DNA of 64,000 nucleotides from Lepas anatifera (GCA_034440635.1 JAOTON010001375.1:1-64000); one strand, 5' to 3'; shown: positions 1 to 11,705, counted from the stretch's first letter. The notes: generated from the sequence alone by a model not told the origin. Made by a program: numbers and translations.

Positions 1-43
1 TAATCTTAACGACTTAAATACTAATAATTGATTGATATACGTC

Positions 44-1861
44 CTAATACATATTTAGGTACAGTTTTGAGACAAATTTACGCAAGAATGGCTTGCTTAG
101 AGGGACATATTCCAAACTAGTAATTTTAGATGCTACAACTTTATTCCACACATGGGGGGCAGCAACAAAAATGAAAATTTGCGATACATAGTAGAGCAAA
201 GGAAATGAGAAAGTGATGGGTTTGACGGTTCGTTCTACCAGTTTGGTTTGGGGTAAGTAAATTTAATCGATCCGATAATGGTACAAGGTAGTGAGTGCCG
301 AAGGGAAGTTATGAAGGATGTTGATCTGAGCATATTCAACAAGGTCGGGTAGTTTCAGAATTTTATGTTTTTTTGAAAAGGAGGCTGGTGTGGGCTAGGC
401 GGTCAGTATTACTAATTATGCGGACGTTTCTTTTCTGAAGGAGAACTAATTTATTTAGCCGGTGAGGGAAGGTACTGCCCCAGACCAGGAGGCAGTAATT
501 TAAGTGGGAGGTAGCACTAAAGAATTATAGAGCAGGAGGAGATGACACGAGTCAAATGTTTGTTTTGTTCGACAAATTAAACCGATATTTCGTGATATGG
601 TGTTCACAACATTTCCTATGTGATTTGTCCACCTAAGATCCTCGTCTAATGTTATACATAAGTATTTAATGGAAAATTTTCGCTCCGAAGACTTATTATT
701 AATGGAAATATTAATGTTATGCTCCTCAGACGATGAGAATAACTGATATGTTGATTTGTTTGTATTAATTGTGAGTCTGTTTGAATGGAGCCAGGATGTT
801 ACATTTGGAAAAGAATTATTGATTTTGTCTTGCAGTTCTTGAATGTTGTTAGCAGAATACAGTAAGGCAGTGTCATCGGCAAATATATAGAAATTTGGGG
901 TATTAGAACTTTTATATATGCCATTTATGTACAGGATGAGGAGAAAGGGGCCTAGGACACTGCCTTGCGGGACCCCATGGGCAATGCCATAGGTGTCTTT
1001 GAAATAACGTTATTGTATTTTACAATTTGATTGCGATTTGAGAGGTAAGTTTGAAAGAAATTTAGAGAAGTAACACTTATTCCGTAGCGTTTAAGCTTTG
1101 CAAGAAGAATTTGGTGAATTACGGTATCAAAAGCTTTGCTAAAATCTAGGTAGATGGAGGCGGAAACTTTTTGGGATACTTTGAAGGCAGTTAGAGTGCT
1201 ATGATCTTTCCTGAAGCCAAACTGGTTTTGATAAGAAATTAAGGTTTTGTTAAGAAATCAGAGAGTTGAGCATACACAATTTTTTCGAGGACTTTTGCCA
1301 AAATGGGAAGAATCGATATTGGCCTATAGTTGGTGAACAGTGAAGAATCCCTGACTTAAATATTGGGACAACTGTTGCCTTCTTCAGCTCGTCTGGGAAT
1401 ATGCCAAAAGAAGGACAAAGGTTAAACAAGTGGACTAAATGAGGGGCAACAGAAGTAGCAATAAGTTTGAGAATTTTGGAACTGATACGATCATACGCTG
1501 CACCAGTGCTTCCAAGTGAGGAAATCATCTTCAACACCGTTTCTGCATTAATCCGTTGGAACCGAAAAAGGCGATCGGGTTGTGTATCTATGTATTGCAG
1601 AGGATCTGAGGAAGACTGTGGTAGTGCACAATTTAGGGACATAGCGACAGTGGAGAAAAATTTGTTGAATTCATGAGCAATTTCCAACGGGTCATTAACA
1701 TGTTTGTTTCCGAGCTTAAACTGATCTGGAAGGTCCTCTCTTGATTTATTTTTGTGCACAAGAGTTAACATAGTGTCCCACAGTTTTCTAGGGTTGTCTT
1801 TGTTTTCACTCAGCTTAGGTTTGAAGTAAAGATTCCAAGCATTACGAATGATATTGGTTAA
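44..1861 (-). pseudogene. LINE reverse transcriptase, broken
   Basis: The open part 1771-1250 holds the N-terminal RT region ending in KKATVVPIFKSG, followed by a frameshift. The usual blocks can then be picked out in changing frames: SKAFDTVIHQILLAKL at about 1140-1090, GVPQGSVLGPFL at about 980-935, and NFYIFADDTALL at about 895-860, which is the catalytic aspartate pair. A SWLHSNRLTINTNKS segment lies near 790-750. The C-terminal tail ends with FLRKFVSKLYLNMY before the stop at 46-44. Multiple frameshifts make it non-functional. The domain layout matches the RT at 61.7-64.0 kb, but the two sequences are clearly different families or subfamilies. Confidence 0.85.
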
Positions 1862-3098
1862 CCTTATTTCCGGCAGGGGGCTAATATTGCCCCCCTTCAG
1901 GTTTTTCGAGAATATCTCCGAAACGGCTTGCGATAGAACTTTGAAACTTCCTGACTTTTCCTAAAACTAGTACAGGCAGGTTTTCTGAAATTTTCAAGAT
2001 TATATATTTACCAGGGGCGGAGCTATGGCTGGGTTTTTGGGGAGGTTCTATCCACAAACCAAGTATTATCGTATGCGATGGGTTTTGTAAAAGGAAGCCG
2101 TCTCTGCTGATCCTGATACCAGTTATATGGTTTTATTATATCATTTTTTATGTGAGATGATAGTGCATTCACAATTGTCACTATTTGTATTCATCAGGGG
2201 CGGATACAGCAGTTCAAAATGGGGGAATGTTATCAAGAAGGACTAAACGTTAGTAAGTGAGAAGACTGCTTACAGCCAAGCCAGGGCGAATACAATTGGG
2301 TATATGAAAATTCAAAATAGTTATAACCCAATTCTAGATTACCAGAGGCGTGTCAAGTCACTACACATTTCAAAATGTATATTCCCAGCCAGTATCACCG
2401 CCGCGACTCAATATCGTTGTATATTGAAAATGTGTTTCCAATCACCCCCACCCCCCACGACGAGTCCTTGATCCGCCTATGTCACCCCCTTTCCCAGAGC
2501 TGCCATGGGAGGGTAAAAATTATCAGAAATTAAATTTCAACTAGTCGAGGGACTAATATACTCATGCGTACCATTCGCATATTGTTGGTATGTATTTTAC
2601 CCCACTGTTTTACCTTACTGCATCCGCCCCTGATGAGTTTTTCACTTTTTTTCTCATTTATTTATGTGTCAAAGATGCCAAGCAGTATATGACGGCTTCT
2701 AATCCGCGTAACAAAAACTTTTTAGGTTGTATATATTTCCCCTCATAGTCCTGGTCCTGGAACTGCCATTGAATTTCGAATTTTTGCGTAACTCGAGTAT
2801 ATGAAAATTTTGGGTCAATTATTTGTAAATCTGAACTAGTTTTGTGAAAATCGTACAACAGAGACAAGGGTTATGGAAAATCTAAAAATACACAAAAATT
2901 GTATATTTTGCACGACCTTCTCCTAAAAAATAAAAATTTTGAAATTTTCTTTTTCAAAATAAAGTTTAGCAGCAGAGGAATCTATGGCACTTTGAATTTT
3001 CAAAATCGGCCGGTTAGATTACGAGATCTTAGGGGGGCCGATATTGCCCCCCTTGCCGGAAATAGGGGTAGCCGGGAGCCTGACGGAAATAGGGTTAA
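1858..3098. mobile_element. TTAA-flanked inverted-repeat element inserted in the LINE
   Basis: The left end reads TTAACCTTATTTCCGGCAGG and the right end, reverse-complemented, reads TTAACCCTATTTCCGTCAGG, so the ends are near-perfect inverted repeats. Each end also has a run close to GGGGGC-NATATTGCCCCCC. TTAA is present at both edges (1858-1861 and 3095-3098), and the flanking LINE frame reads through when one TTAA and the body are removed. This defines the target-site duplication. No transposase is visible inside, so the element is non-autonomous. TTAA target choice is typical of piggyBac, and some other superfamilies also use it. Confidence 0.85.
2195..2632. mobile_element. hAT-like MITE nested in the TTAA element
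   Basis: The left end starts CAGGGGCGGATACAGCAG and the right end, reverse-complemented, starts CAGGGGCGGATGCAGTAAG. CAGGGGCGGAT-type termini are common on hAT-superfamily MITEs. I see no convincing 8 bp target duplication (left flank GTATTCAT, right flank ATGAGTTT). The 438 bp body has no coding sequence. Confidence 0.6.
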
Positions 3099-4020
3099 AG
3101 CATTATTGTAGGATTTATATCTGCCCTCATCTTCTTTGTTTCTGGATTTCAGAAATTTCTTATACAGATCTGCCTTTCTGTTGATGCATTTTAGAAGTCC
3201 AAAAGAGATCCATGGACGGATCGGTACCTTCCTACGATTTGACTTGGTGATGGAAAAACGAGAAATTTCTGTGGTGAATGGTAGATTGAAGCAAGTTGGC
3301 AGCTTGTTTTGGATCCTCGATAGAGAAAAAGTCAGCAAGTTTGTTAACTACGCTAGTTTTCACAGCTTCGACCTTGTGAAATCGAATGATGGTGTTGCTG
3401 TATTTTTTCTCAGATTTGGCCTAATAGCGGTACTGAAGTTGACAACTATAGGGAGATGTTCACTTACATCTGAGAACAATACATGAGAAGATTTCAATAT
3501 GGAAAGATCATTACTAAAAAAGTTATCAATAAGAGTTTGAGATTCACTGGTGATTCTCGTGGCAAGCGAAATGCATGGATGAAAACCATAAGAACCCAGA
3601 GACTGAAGAAAATGTTCAGTTGATTCGATGCTTTTGATTTCAGGATGTCAAAATTGAAGTCACGACCTATTAAGCATATCTCGTTCTCATTTGATAAATT
3701 ATCAAGAATTTTATCTAAGTAATTTAGGAAAATAGAAGATGGGAAAGAGGGAGATCTGTTAGCAACACCCACCACAAAGTGGAAGGGAAAAACATTGTGA
3801 ACCTCAATAATGACAGACTGGTGTAGAATGGCAATTGAACCAAGGTCACTCCTCCTGCTATAGTGAAGTTTGTTATGGATATACATACCAGCCCCTTTTC
3901 CACGGTATTCCAAGGGGGATGAAAGTTCAAATGTGTAATCCTTTAGCTCGTAGGAACTGGCAAGTTCTGGGTCCAGCCATGCCTCTGTATAAGAATAATT
4001 ACGGGCTTGTACTTTAATTG
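3099..4020 (-). pseudogene. LINE endonuclease domain and linker, broken
   Basis: The minus-strand translation begins with a region like the substrate loop of LINE apurinic endonucleases: an EAWL segment, then YRGKGAGMYIHN, then the family's GDFN catalytic motif, here mutated to GRDFNFD (near 3680-3655). A SEHLPIVV segment near 3450 corresponds to the conserved SDH(L)P motif at the end of the domain. After it come two in-frame stops (about 3370-3350) and a basic linker with RPWISFGLLK and ADLYKKFLKSRNK, typical of the endonuclease-RT spacer. Reading breaks at 3098, where the TTAA element is inserted, and resumes below 1858. The first residues of the domain (NARS and PE.W motifs) were not identified. 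Confidence 0.8.
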
Positions 4021-5428
4021 GTATATCAAAGCCGATAAAGAATCACAATTTTTGGCAGGGAACGGATATTTATGTGTATTATGGAGGATAATCCATCAGC
4101 AGCGCCAATTTCGTTGAGGTCAGAGATTGAGCTGTGGTTGCATGACTGGAAAAGGCGTTGAAAATCGTGTGAATGTGAATTTTGTCAAGATTGGGGCCTG
4201 GGGAGTCTGGAAGAAATCTTATAGTTGACTGTGGTGTAATGGAAGCCTGAATCCTAAGCAAATGGTAGAGAAAACAATGAAAACAAATTAATCACTCTCA
4301 GAAAGGGCAGAAAAACGAAAAATATGGCAAGACAGCCAAACTGGCGGGCTGCAATGAGGAAAACCAATTTAAAAACAAAGGGAGAAAAGGGGTGTAAGAT
4401 GGACTTAATTCTACATGTGGACCAGCTAACACCAAAATTATAACGCTATGATCCCAATGTGTATACAGATAATCCCAACGAAACTGTAGAAAAAGAGAAT
4501 CAGGCACAGCCTGTCCAGCCAAGCAGCACCTAATGGAAAAAAATCACTTGACAAATTAACAGACACCAGCGACAACGTCTAATAAAAATGGCGAAAAAAA
4601 GATATATAAGAAAAAAATCATAGGAAAAACATAAGGCAGCATTTTTTATGGGGCTTATTAGCGAAGTGTTTGCTTTACTACAGGTTTTGTAATTTTAGGC
4701 TTAAACTAAACTAAATCAACACAAGCGGCGTCTGCATTTTTAAGCGGCGTCTGCAGACATAGAGCAATTTTACGGCAAATTTCCGTTTTACCCCATGCAT
4801 TTTCAATGGATAGGTCATGATTCGTACCTGTCCCTAGGTCATCGATGGGAAAAATCCCGAAATGAATTTATTAGTACTTTTGGGCCCATTATATGGTACA
4901 AGTTTGAATTCGATAGATTCACAATTTTCTTACGCCAACTTAAACATTTTTTGGGGTGAGGTCACTTGACCTGCACTGGTCACCTGACCTGAGATGACGC
5001 AACCTTAAATTTTTAGGGAAAGTTGCGGAATTGATCAATGATAAGGTGTGACAAGTACTGTGTCGCTTCGCGCCGACGTTTTTTCGTGCCACTGGGAGAC
5101 CTCGAGGGGGTGTTCAAGCAACCCCCAACGGGCCGGAACGGGGCGCGAATACTCTAGAACAGGGCTGAGGCCAAAAGGGAAGGCTCTAAACAATGTTTGA
5201 AATTTTGGGGTCAAGGTCCTTCAAGGTCATTGACCTATTACGGCACAACCCAACATATTATGCCTAATTTACGCTATAACTAGCGCTGTGCCCAAGCTTA
5301 CCAATGACCTTTGATCAAGCCTTGATCAAGGCCAGTCACCTTTAAAATTGACCTGTGACCATGATCTAAACACTGAATAACCTTTACTTTGATGTAATAG
5401 CATACGTTATAATAGGTGTCGTAATATT
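4021..5428. other. Non-coding, degraded repeat DNA
   Basis: No gene is recognised. From about 4640 to 5400 the sequence resembles degraded relatives of the TTAA/AGGTCA elements: phrases such as GGTCACTTGACCTGCACTGG and AAGGTCCTTCAAGGTCATTG, plus a block near 5090-5150 (TTTTTCGTGCC, GGGGTGTTCAAGCAACCCCC). The block is roughly the reverse complement of 9600-9650. Ends were not identified. 4021-4640 shows nothing I can assign, apart from a possible upstream part of the LINE. Confidence 0.5.
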
Positions 5429-8400
5429 ATGCAACGTCATTTAGGGGCTGTCCAGGAGTACCTGTGCTCATCAGGGACACCTATGCTTTCTGGAGGGGTC
5501 TTTGCTTCGATGAGGCACCTGTGCCACCCAGGGGCGCCTTCGCTCCCCAATGGATGCAACCTGGCTATCCAGGGGCATCTTTACTGTTCCAGGGTGCCTT
5601 TGATACCCAGTGCCCAACGGAAGCTTTTTCTTATCCAGGTTGACCTTGGTATTGAGGGGGTATTTTTATTCAAGGTAACCTATACTACCCAGTGGCGCCT
5701 ACCCTATGCAAGGGGCGCTTAGGCTATCCAGGGGCGGCAATTTGCTATACATAGGGCGCCCTTATGCTCTCCATGAGCACCTCATTCAGAGGGTGCCTCT
5801 GATATTCAGGGGCGCTTTTGCTATCAGCAGGGTACCTGTGCCATCTTGGGGCAATTCTTATCAAGGGACGCTGCTGTTATTCAGGGAATACCTACACCAC
5901 TGTTGAGGGTCACCTTTGCTACCCAGAGGCGCCTTTACTTCTTAGGAAGTTTGGCGCCCGTGCTTTAAGGAGCGTTTTGGCATCGATTGATTGCTCTATT
6001 ATTGGGCTTAGGTGCGCGTGAACCTTGAGCTCATGTAGCGCCCATATTGTTGCTAAGGAACGCTTATGCTATCAAAGGGCGCCTTTACTTTCCAGGGCCT
6101 CTGTTTTATTCAAGGCAGTCTGTTCTATCCACGGGCATCTGATATTTCGGGGGTGGTGCCTAGGTTATTCAGGAGGCGGCTTTTTTCTCCACAGGGGCAC
6201 ACTATTGCTTTCCAGGGGCGCCGTTACTGCCCAGGGGTGTCTTTCTATCCAGGGGCGCATATGCTGTCTAGGTGTATTTTTCAATCACAGACATGACTGA
6301 AATACATGCCCATACGTTATCCTGGGGTGCTTTTTGTCCCCGGTGAGGCGCTATTTTTCTCTTCCGGGCACCAGTTTATTCAAGGGCACCTATGCTGTCC
6401 AGGGAACCTTTGTTATCTAGGGCTGCCTTTGTTGTTAAAGGGCACCTTTGCTAACCAAAGGGAGAATTTTAATTTCCTGAAGTGCTTATTTCCATCTAAG
6501 GGGCGCATATGCTATCTTGGAGCGCCTTTGCAAACATGGGGCGCACTTTTCTATCCAGGGGCGCCTTTGCACTTGAAGGGGCGCCTCTGCAATCCAGGAG
6601 GAGCCCAAAATAGATGGAGAATAAAAATTCTGAAATAAGGCGCTCGAACACTGAACTAAAGTGCCTAGTTATCAGAAAGAGGCGCTCATCTGCTGAGCGG
6701 GGAGGACTGCTGGTTGGTGAGGGCAGCGTTCTCGGAAGTGGGGCGCACATTCTGAAGAAGGCACCCGGTTGTAGCGATGGAGCACTAAGCCTTCAGTTAT
6801 AGGTTAATGGAATGTGGTTAAAGGCAGTCCATGCTCAAATTGAGCGCTCGAGCCCTGTAACAGAGCGCGCGACTGTCGGACAGGTGTGCCAAACAATAGA
6901 CAGTAGGGCACCTGAAGATAGAAAGGGACACCTATGATATCCTGGAGGCGCCTGTACTCTCAGGTGAGGCGCTTGTTTTCTTTCTCAGGCGCCTAGTTTA
7001 TCCATGGCCGCCTATGCTGTCCAGATCATCTATTTCCAGAAGGGTTAACTTTGCTGTCCAGGGGCGCCTTTACTATCCAAGAGCGCATATGATATCTGTA
7101 TGGCGCTTTATGCAAAGGGCGCCTAGGCTGTCCAAGGGCGCCGTCCTAACCAAAGGCTGCCTTTCACTTTCCCTGAAGTGCCTATTTCTATGTAAGGGGT
7201 GCATATATTATCTAGGAGTGCCACTGATATATGGAGACGCCTTTTTGTCCAGCGGCGTCGTTGCTCTTGAGGGGCGCTGCTCCAATCCAGGGTAGCTGAA
7301 GATGGATAAGGGACATCTATATTATACTAGGGGAGCCTGTACTTTCCAATGGGGCGCTCATTTTCCTTCTCAGGCAACTAGTTTATCTAGGGGGCGCCTA
7401 GGCTATCCAAAGGCGCCTTTACTATCGAAGGGGTGCCTTCCTAGGGACGCCTTTGCTATCCAGGGGCGCCTTTGCTGTCCAAAGCACTTGTGTTATCCAG
7501 GGTTGTCTTTGCTGTCCAGTGGCGCCTTTGCTATCCAAAAGTGCATATGATATCCGTGGGCGCTTTATCCAGTGGGCGCCTGGACTATCAAAGGGCACTT
7601 CTTCTATCCAAGTGTTGCATTTATTTTCCTGAAGTGCCTATTTCTATCTAAGGGGCTCCTATTCTGTCCAGGGCACCTATGTTTCCCACATTTGCCTTTG
7701 CTGTCCAGGGACGCCTTTGCTATCCAAGGGCACCTTTCTTAACCCAGGGGCGCATTTTGCTTTCCTGGAGCGCCTATTTCTATCTAAGGGGCGCATATGT
7801 TATCTAGGAGCGCCTTTGATATCCGGAGGCGGCTTTTTGTCCAAGGGCGCATTTGCTCTTCAGGGGCGCTGCTCGAATCCAGGGCAGCTGACAGTGGATA
7901 AGGGACATCTATATTATACAGAGGGAGCATGTACCTCCCAGTGGGGCGCTCGTTTTCCTTCTCGGGCACCTAGTTTATCCAGGGGGCGCCTAGACTATCC
8001 AAAGACGGCTTTCCTATCGAAGGTGTGCCTTCCTAGGGGCGCCTTTGCTACCCAGGGGCGCCTTTGATGTCCACAGCACTTGTGTTATCCAGGGTTTTCT
8101 TTGCTGTCCAGGGGCGCTTTTACTATCCAAGGGTGCATATGACATCCGTAGGGCACTTTTTCCAGTGGACGCCTAGGCTATCAAAGGGCGCCTTTTTCTA
8201 CCCAAGGTGAGCATTGTATTTTCCTAAAGCGCCTATTTCTATCTAAGGGGCGCTTATGCTGCCCAGGGCACCTATGTTACCAAGATTTGCCTTTGCTGCC
8301 CAGGGGCGCCTTTCCTAGCCAAGGGCGCATATTGTATCCGTAGAGCAGTTCATCCAGGGGGCGCCTAGGCTACCCAGGGGCGCTTCATCCATGGGGCGCC

Positions 8401-8512
8401 TAGGCTACTCAGGGGTGCATTAGTTCCCCATAGTGCAATCCTGCTATCTAGTGGCGCCTTGTCTTTGCCGGGGGCGCTTTTGTTAGTTTTCTAAATTTCA
8501 TCTTCAACATTT
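5429..8512. repeat. GGCGCC-rich degenerate minisatellite, about 3.1 kb
   Basis: The stretch is built from degenerate copies of a short unit of about 19-30 bp whose core is GGGGCGCCTTTGCTATCCA. Many copies keep the GGCGCC palindrome followed by TTTGCTATCCA or a variant. The open frames here are a by-product of the repeat and show repeating SKGAFAIQGRLCCPG-like peptides in several frames; I do not call them genes. A higher-order arrangement is present in the right half (next entry). Divergence between units is high, so the array is old, though the large-scale duplication is younger. Confidence 0.9.
7172..8350. repeat. Higher-order repeat of about 593 bp inside the GGCGCC array
   Basis: A block beginning CCTGAAGTGCCTATTTCTA at 7172 recurs as CCTGGAGCGCCTATTTCTA at 7764 (offset 592), with the same order of variant units after it, including ATAAGGGACATCTATATTATA at about 7305 and 7898. 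A second phase, CCTGAAGTGCCTATTTCTA at 7628, recurs at 8223 (offset 595). A more distant relative starts near 6477. This shows duplication of blocks of roughly 20-30 units. Confidence 0.8.
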
Positions 8513-8700
8513 TACTGGGGTGCAAAAGACCAGTAAAGGCGTCTAGTGTTTGGGCAGGGGCGTTTTGCCATGGTTTTAAGGACTATGTGTTAATTCAAGT
8601 GTAATAAGTGGTATCTACCACCTTGGCGCACGAAATGGGTATATGAGCTAAGCTATGCTGAGGCGCTTCGGAGCTAAGGGGGCGGGCCCCTGGGCCCCCT

Positions 8701-8714
8701 TGGATCCGTCACTG
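8701..8714 (-). other. hAT-like terminal motif
   Basis: The reverse complement reads CAGTGACGGATCCA and is followed by a run of G and C, as at the ends of hAT-type MITEs. It may be the right end of an element lying to the left. The partner end was not found. Confidence 0.35.
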
Positions 8715-8952
8715 GCGCGCGCAGGGGTGTGACTTTGTGAAAATCTTTAGGGGTGCTTTTTCCTAGCCAACCCATAACATTTTACTGGTAGTGTTAGGGG
8801 ATAAAAAACGTAAAAAGGGGTAAAAACCTTACACTTTTGTCCTTACACCTTTGTTCTGCGACATTAAAGTAAACACCCCTCCAACAAAATTCTCCCACAC
8901 ACTTAAGACACGGGCAAAGGTGCTTTGCACAGAACGCCTTATAAAAAGCCCT

Positions 8953-9280
8953 TTAAAGGGAATCTGAGATAGCCAAGTTGTAAAGCAAGTCGGGAAACCC
9001 GATACTCCATATTTCATTTGTCCTGGAACTCGATATTTCCGTAGAAAAAAGCTAAAACCTATCTGACAACAGCCCCCAAAAGCCCGTCGCCGGGCGGCCT
9101 TTGTTGTGAGCTGCTGGTGTGACGACATATGCTGACGTCACGATGAGCATCAGCCAATCGAAGCCCATGAAGCGTTTCAAGTATGGTAGTAGTCGCCAGA
9201 TCGTGACATCATCCACAGTCTGATATTTATTTCTTTTTCTAGAGGAGTATTTTTAAAAACAAAGTATTGAGCTTATTACC
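8953..9280. mobile_element. TTAAAGGG MITE, truncated copy
   Basis: This is the same family as 14365-14820, 20094-20550 and 31201-31635, oriented as the 20094 copy. It starts TTAAAGGGAATCTGAGATAGCC, lacking about 25 bp of the usual terminus (the CACCTT-containing part). It keeps TGACGTCA at 9133-9140 and the nearby CAGCCAAT. Similarity ends near GAGCTTATTACC, so the right terminus is missing. Confidence 0.8.
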
Positions 9281-9582
9281 GTAACACCGTCCGTAATTTT
9301 TCTTTAGCTTTCCGGGGAAACGAGATACGGAGGGGAAATACGCCCCCAGCGGGGTGCGTCATGCCAGGGACCCCAGCGGGGCGCGTGTTAAACTTCCTGC
9401 TCATCAAAGGTCACAGCTCGAAAAGCTGCAAACGTGGTTAAACCAGGAGTTTTTGGTCTCTTTTTAAACTAGCGCGCAGACAAACGGCTACCTATTTAGT
9501 GTTATTGTTTGCATTTTACCACCATTTAAGGCTTATCTATGGTGTTACATTGTTCTTGGACTAACAAAGCTTTGAACACTTA
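9281..9582. other. Unassigned, with the right end of a TTAA-type element
   Basis: CCCCAGCGGGG occurs twice (about 9346 and 9371), and the second is followed by CGCGTG and TTAA (9388-9391). In reverse complement this reads TTAACACGCGCCCC, like the ends of the ~1 kb TTAA family. No left partner is seen. The remainder shows nothing recognisable. Confidence 0.4.
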
Positions 9583-10360
9583 TTCAACCCTCGCCCCGGG
9601 GTGGGGGTGTTTGAACACCCCTTCGGGTTTTTGGCGGCACGAAAAACGGCGGCGCCGCCAAAAGGATTCTCCATGTCGATGACGTAAAGTCAAGTACGGA
9701 TCATGAGCTCTATTGGAAATACATGGGAAAACAGAAATTGGGCTGTATTTGTGTAGATGCAGCTGAGAATACCTTCATATTCTCCAAATCGTAGTATCCT
9801 GGGCCCCTTTTCAGGTTCATGTTGCAATTTTTGACCTGTGACCGCTGAGAGGTCATCTGGGCTACTTAAGCAGTTTTCAGAATTAGGTCAATAACTTTGC
9901 ATAAAATGATGGTACATTTTTTATTTTGATACCATTGCGCTTGGATTGCTATTGCAAGTCCATTGATATGCATATTGACTAGGCTAGATAAAAAAGTGAT
10001 TTTGACCTGACCTGAGGTCAGGTAATTTTTGTGTTTCTACCATCATTCGATTCGCCGTGAAGAAAGGAAGCGAATGGTACCTAGAAAATGGTTCTAAAAC
10101 ACAACTCCTTCAGACGCCAGAGCCGAAAAAATATACTCAAAATGCCACTTTCTTTGACCTGTCATGACCTCAATAATGACCTGAGCCAAACAATGACTCA
10201 TAATAGTTTCTTCATGAATTTCTATGAGCTATCCACCAGCCTTCGCGTTTTGCGTTATCCCACGTAGAGGCCGAGTTCGAGGGGGCAGGCGTTCAAACCC
10301 CTCCCCCCACCCACCCACCAAGGCTAAGGTGGCTCGGAGCCCCACCAGGGCGCGGGTTAA
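9583..10360. mobile_element. TTAA-family element, 778 bp
   Basis: The left terminus TTCAACCCTCGCCCCGG and the reverse-complemented right terminus TTAACCCGCGCCCTGG match as inverted repeats. The left TTAA has mutated to TTCA. Both ends continue into runs around GGTGTTTGAACACCCC (left) and GGCGTTCAAACCCC (right). The inside has several AGGTCA/TGACCT half-sites and no transposase. It is related at the ends to the ~1 kb copies at 39, 48 and 52 kb, but shorter and more diverged. Confidence 0.7.
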
Positions 10361-10761
10361 TAGCAAAACTGAGGTCGAAAACTGCGTTAAGCTAGAGCCA
10401 TAATGTAGGCGAATCCTCTCGTTACGGTGAATCAAATTATGTATGGTATGAACATGCTGTGTCAAAATCTAAGAATGACCTAACCAAAGGTCAGGTCAAG
10501 AGCATTACCTTGTCTGACATAATCGATATGCATACCAATCGACTCGTAATGACAAGCTAAGCGAAAGAGTACCAAAGTGAAATTTCTACCTATTATTTCC
10601 TACCAAGTTGTCCAGCGAAGTTGTCTGGGTTTCCTACGAACGCATGTCTGAAAAAGGCCTAAATAGTCCCAAATGACCTTACATAGATCATAGAACAAAC
10701 ATGTCAAGTTGGACCTTTGGGGTGGCCCAATATACTTATATTACGAGAACAGGAAGCTATT
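10361..10761. other. Non-coding, AGGTCA-containing
   Basis: There is no gene. Phrases such as GACCTAACCAAAGGTCAGGTCAA suggest the body of another degraded element of the same kind, without identifiable ends. Confidence 0.4.
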
Positions 10762-10815
10762 TTAACCCTTGCCCTACTGGAGGTATTTTACTCCCTCGCC
10801 CTACCGGGGGATCGA

Positions 10816-11705
10816 TTCAACCCTCATCCGTTTGAAAACTAAGAAAGGTGGAAAGACGCGGTAAAGCGCAGCCTGTTGCCCGAGGCCTGAGCTCTCCGAC
10901 AGCTACAATTATGTTTACCCTAGGTTAACTAGTAACCTCGTGAGGTCACAAAATTGTGAAATTTTGACACATTTAGAAAATCCCTTATAATTCGTGAATC
11001 AATAGACCTAGAACCAAGGTGTCAATGTGTTTGTCGTGACCCAAGGAGTTCCACAATATGCGGCTTGGCCTTGCAAGGTCACGCGTGACCTTGGCCTTAG
11101 ACCACCTAACATAACCTTAGGTCAAGGTCGAAGTGAGGTCGCATACCATCGAATCCTTGGGTGACGCTCGTCACTATGATACCAAATTCATTGGCGCATC
11201 TTGTCCCGTCCATAAGTATAGCCAACAAGAGCTTCTAAAACGGTAACCTTTGCTGACCTTTAGGGACCCCTGGAGCCTTCGTTATGGACTTGACCTCAAA
11301 ATAGATGGCGTATTCCAAATTGCCTTTTCAGGAGCCTTGGAATCCTGTCTAGAAACCTGATCTAGCTCTTCTAGAAGCCGAGTAACGCCCGGTTTTTCAT
11401 ATTTATTTTTAGGACCAAAATTGTCCTACATGGGCATAGAAATGACGTCTAGAAACCTGATCTAGCTCTTCTAGAAGCCGAGTTACGCCCGGTTTTTCAG
11501 ATTTATTCTTAGGACCAAAATTGCCTTACATGGGCATAGAAATGACTCGGTGACCCGACATGACATTTACTTAAAATTTGGTCAAGATGTGTCAAAGTAA
11601 TTTTTTTATACATTTCCAATCAGCATTGGGCGAAACGAAACTTTTTGTGTCATCGCGAAAAATAACGAGGGGCGTCGAATCGGCCCCCCGAAGGATGAGG
11701 GTTAA
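10816..11705. mobile_element. Inner TTAA-family element, 890 bp
   Basis: The left end TTCAACCCTCATCCG and the reverse-complemented right end TTAACCCTCATCC are inverted repeats. TTAA is intact on the right (11702-11705) and mutated to TTCA on the left. The inside carries several TGACCT/AGGTCA-type motifs (10940-11130) and a 100 bp tandem duplication. No transposase is visible. Confidence 0.6.
11347..11546. repeat. Two tandem copies of a 100 bp unit
   Basis: GTCTAGAAACCTGATCTAGC begins at 11347 and again at 11447, and the two 100 bp copies differ at only a few positions. The duplication is recent compared with the surrounding decayed element. Confidence 0.9.

Larger units (their letters stand above)
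1..4020 (-). mobile_element. Decayed APE-type non-LTR retrotransposon (LINE), split by a nested insertion
   Basis: Read on the minus strand, this stretch encodes in order an apurinic endonuclease-like domain (about 4020-3370), a linker, and a reverse transcriptase (about 1700-500). The protein tail reaches a stop at 44-46. The order is that of Jockey/CR1/L2-type LINEs; I cannot fix the clade. Several stops and frameshifts show that it is dead. A 1.24 kb element sits at 1858-3098, and removing it together with one TTAA rejoins the LINE reading frame. The 5' end is unclear: sequence above 4020 to about 4260 may be the start of the endonuclease or leader but has no motif I can name. The 3' tail may run past the window start. 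Confidence 0.9.

Noticed and set aside
5429..8512. CRISPR-like array
   Set aside because: Units are degenerate, there are no unique spacers of fixed length, and the context is a eukaryotic repeat landscape.
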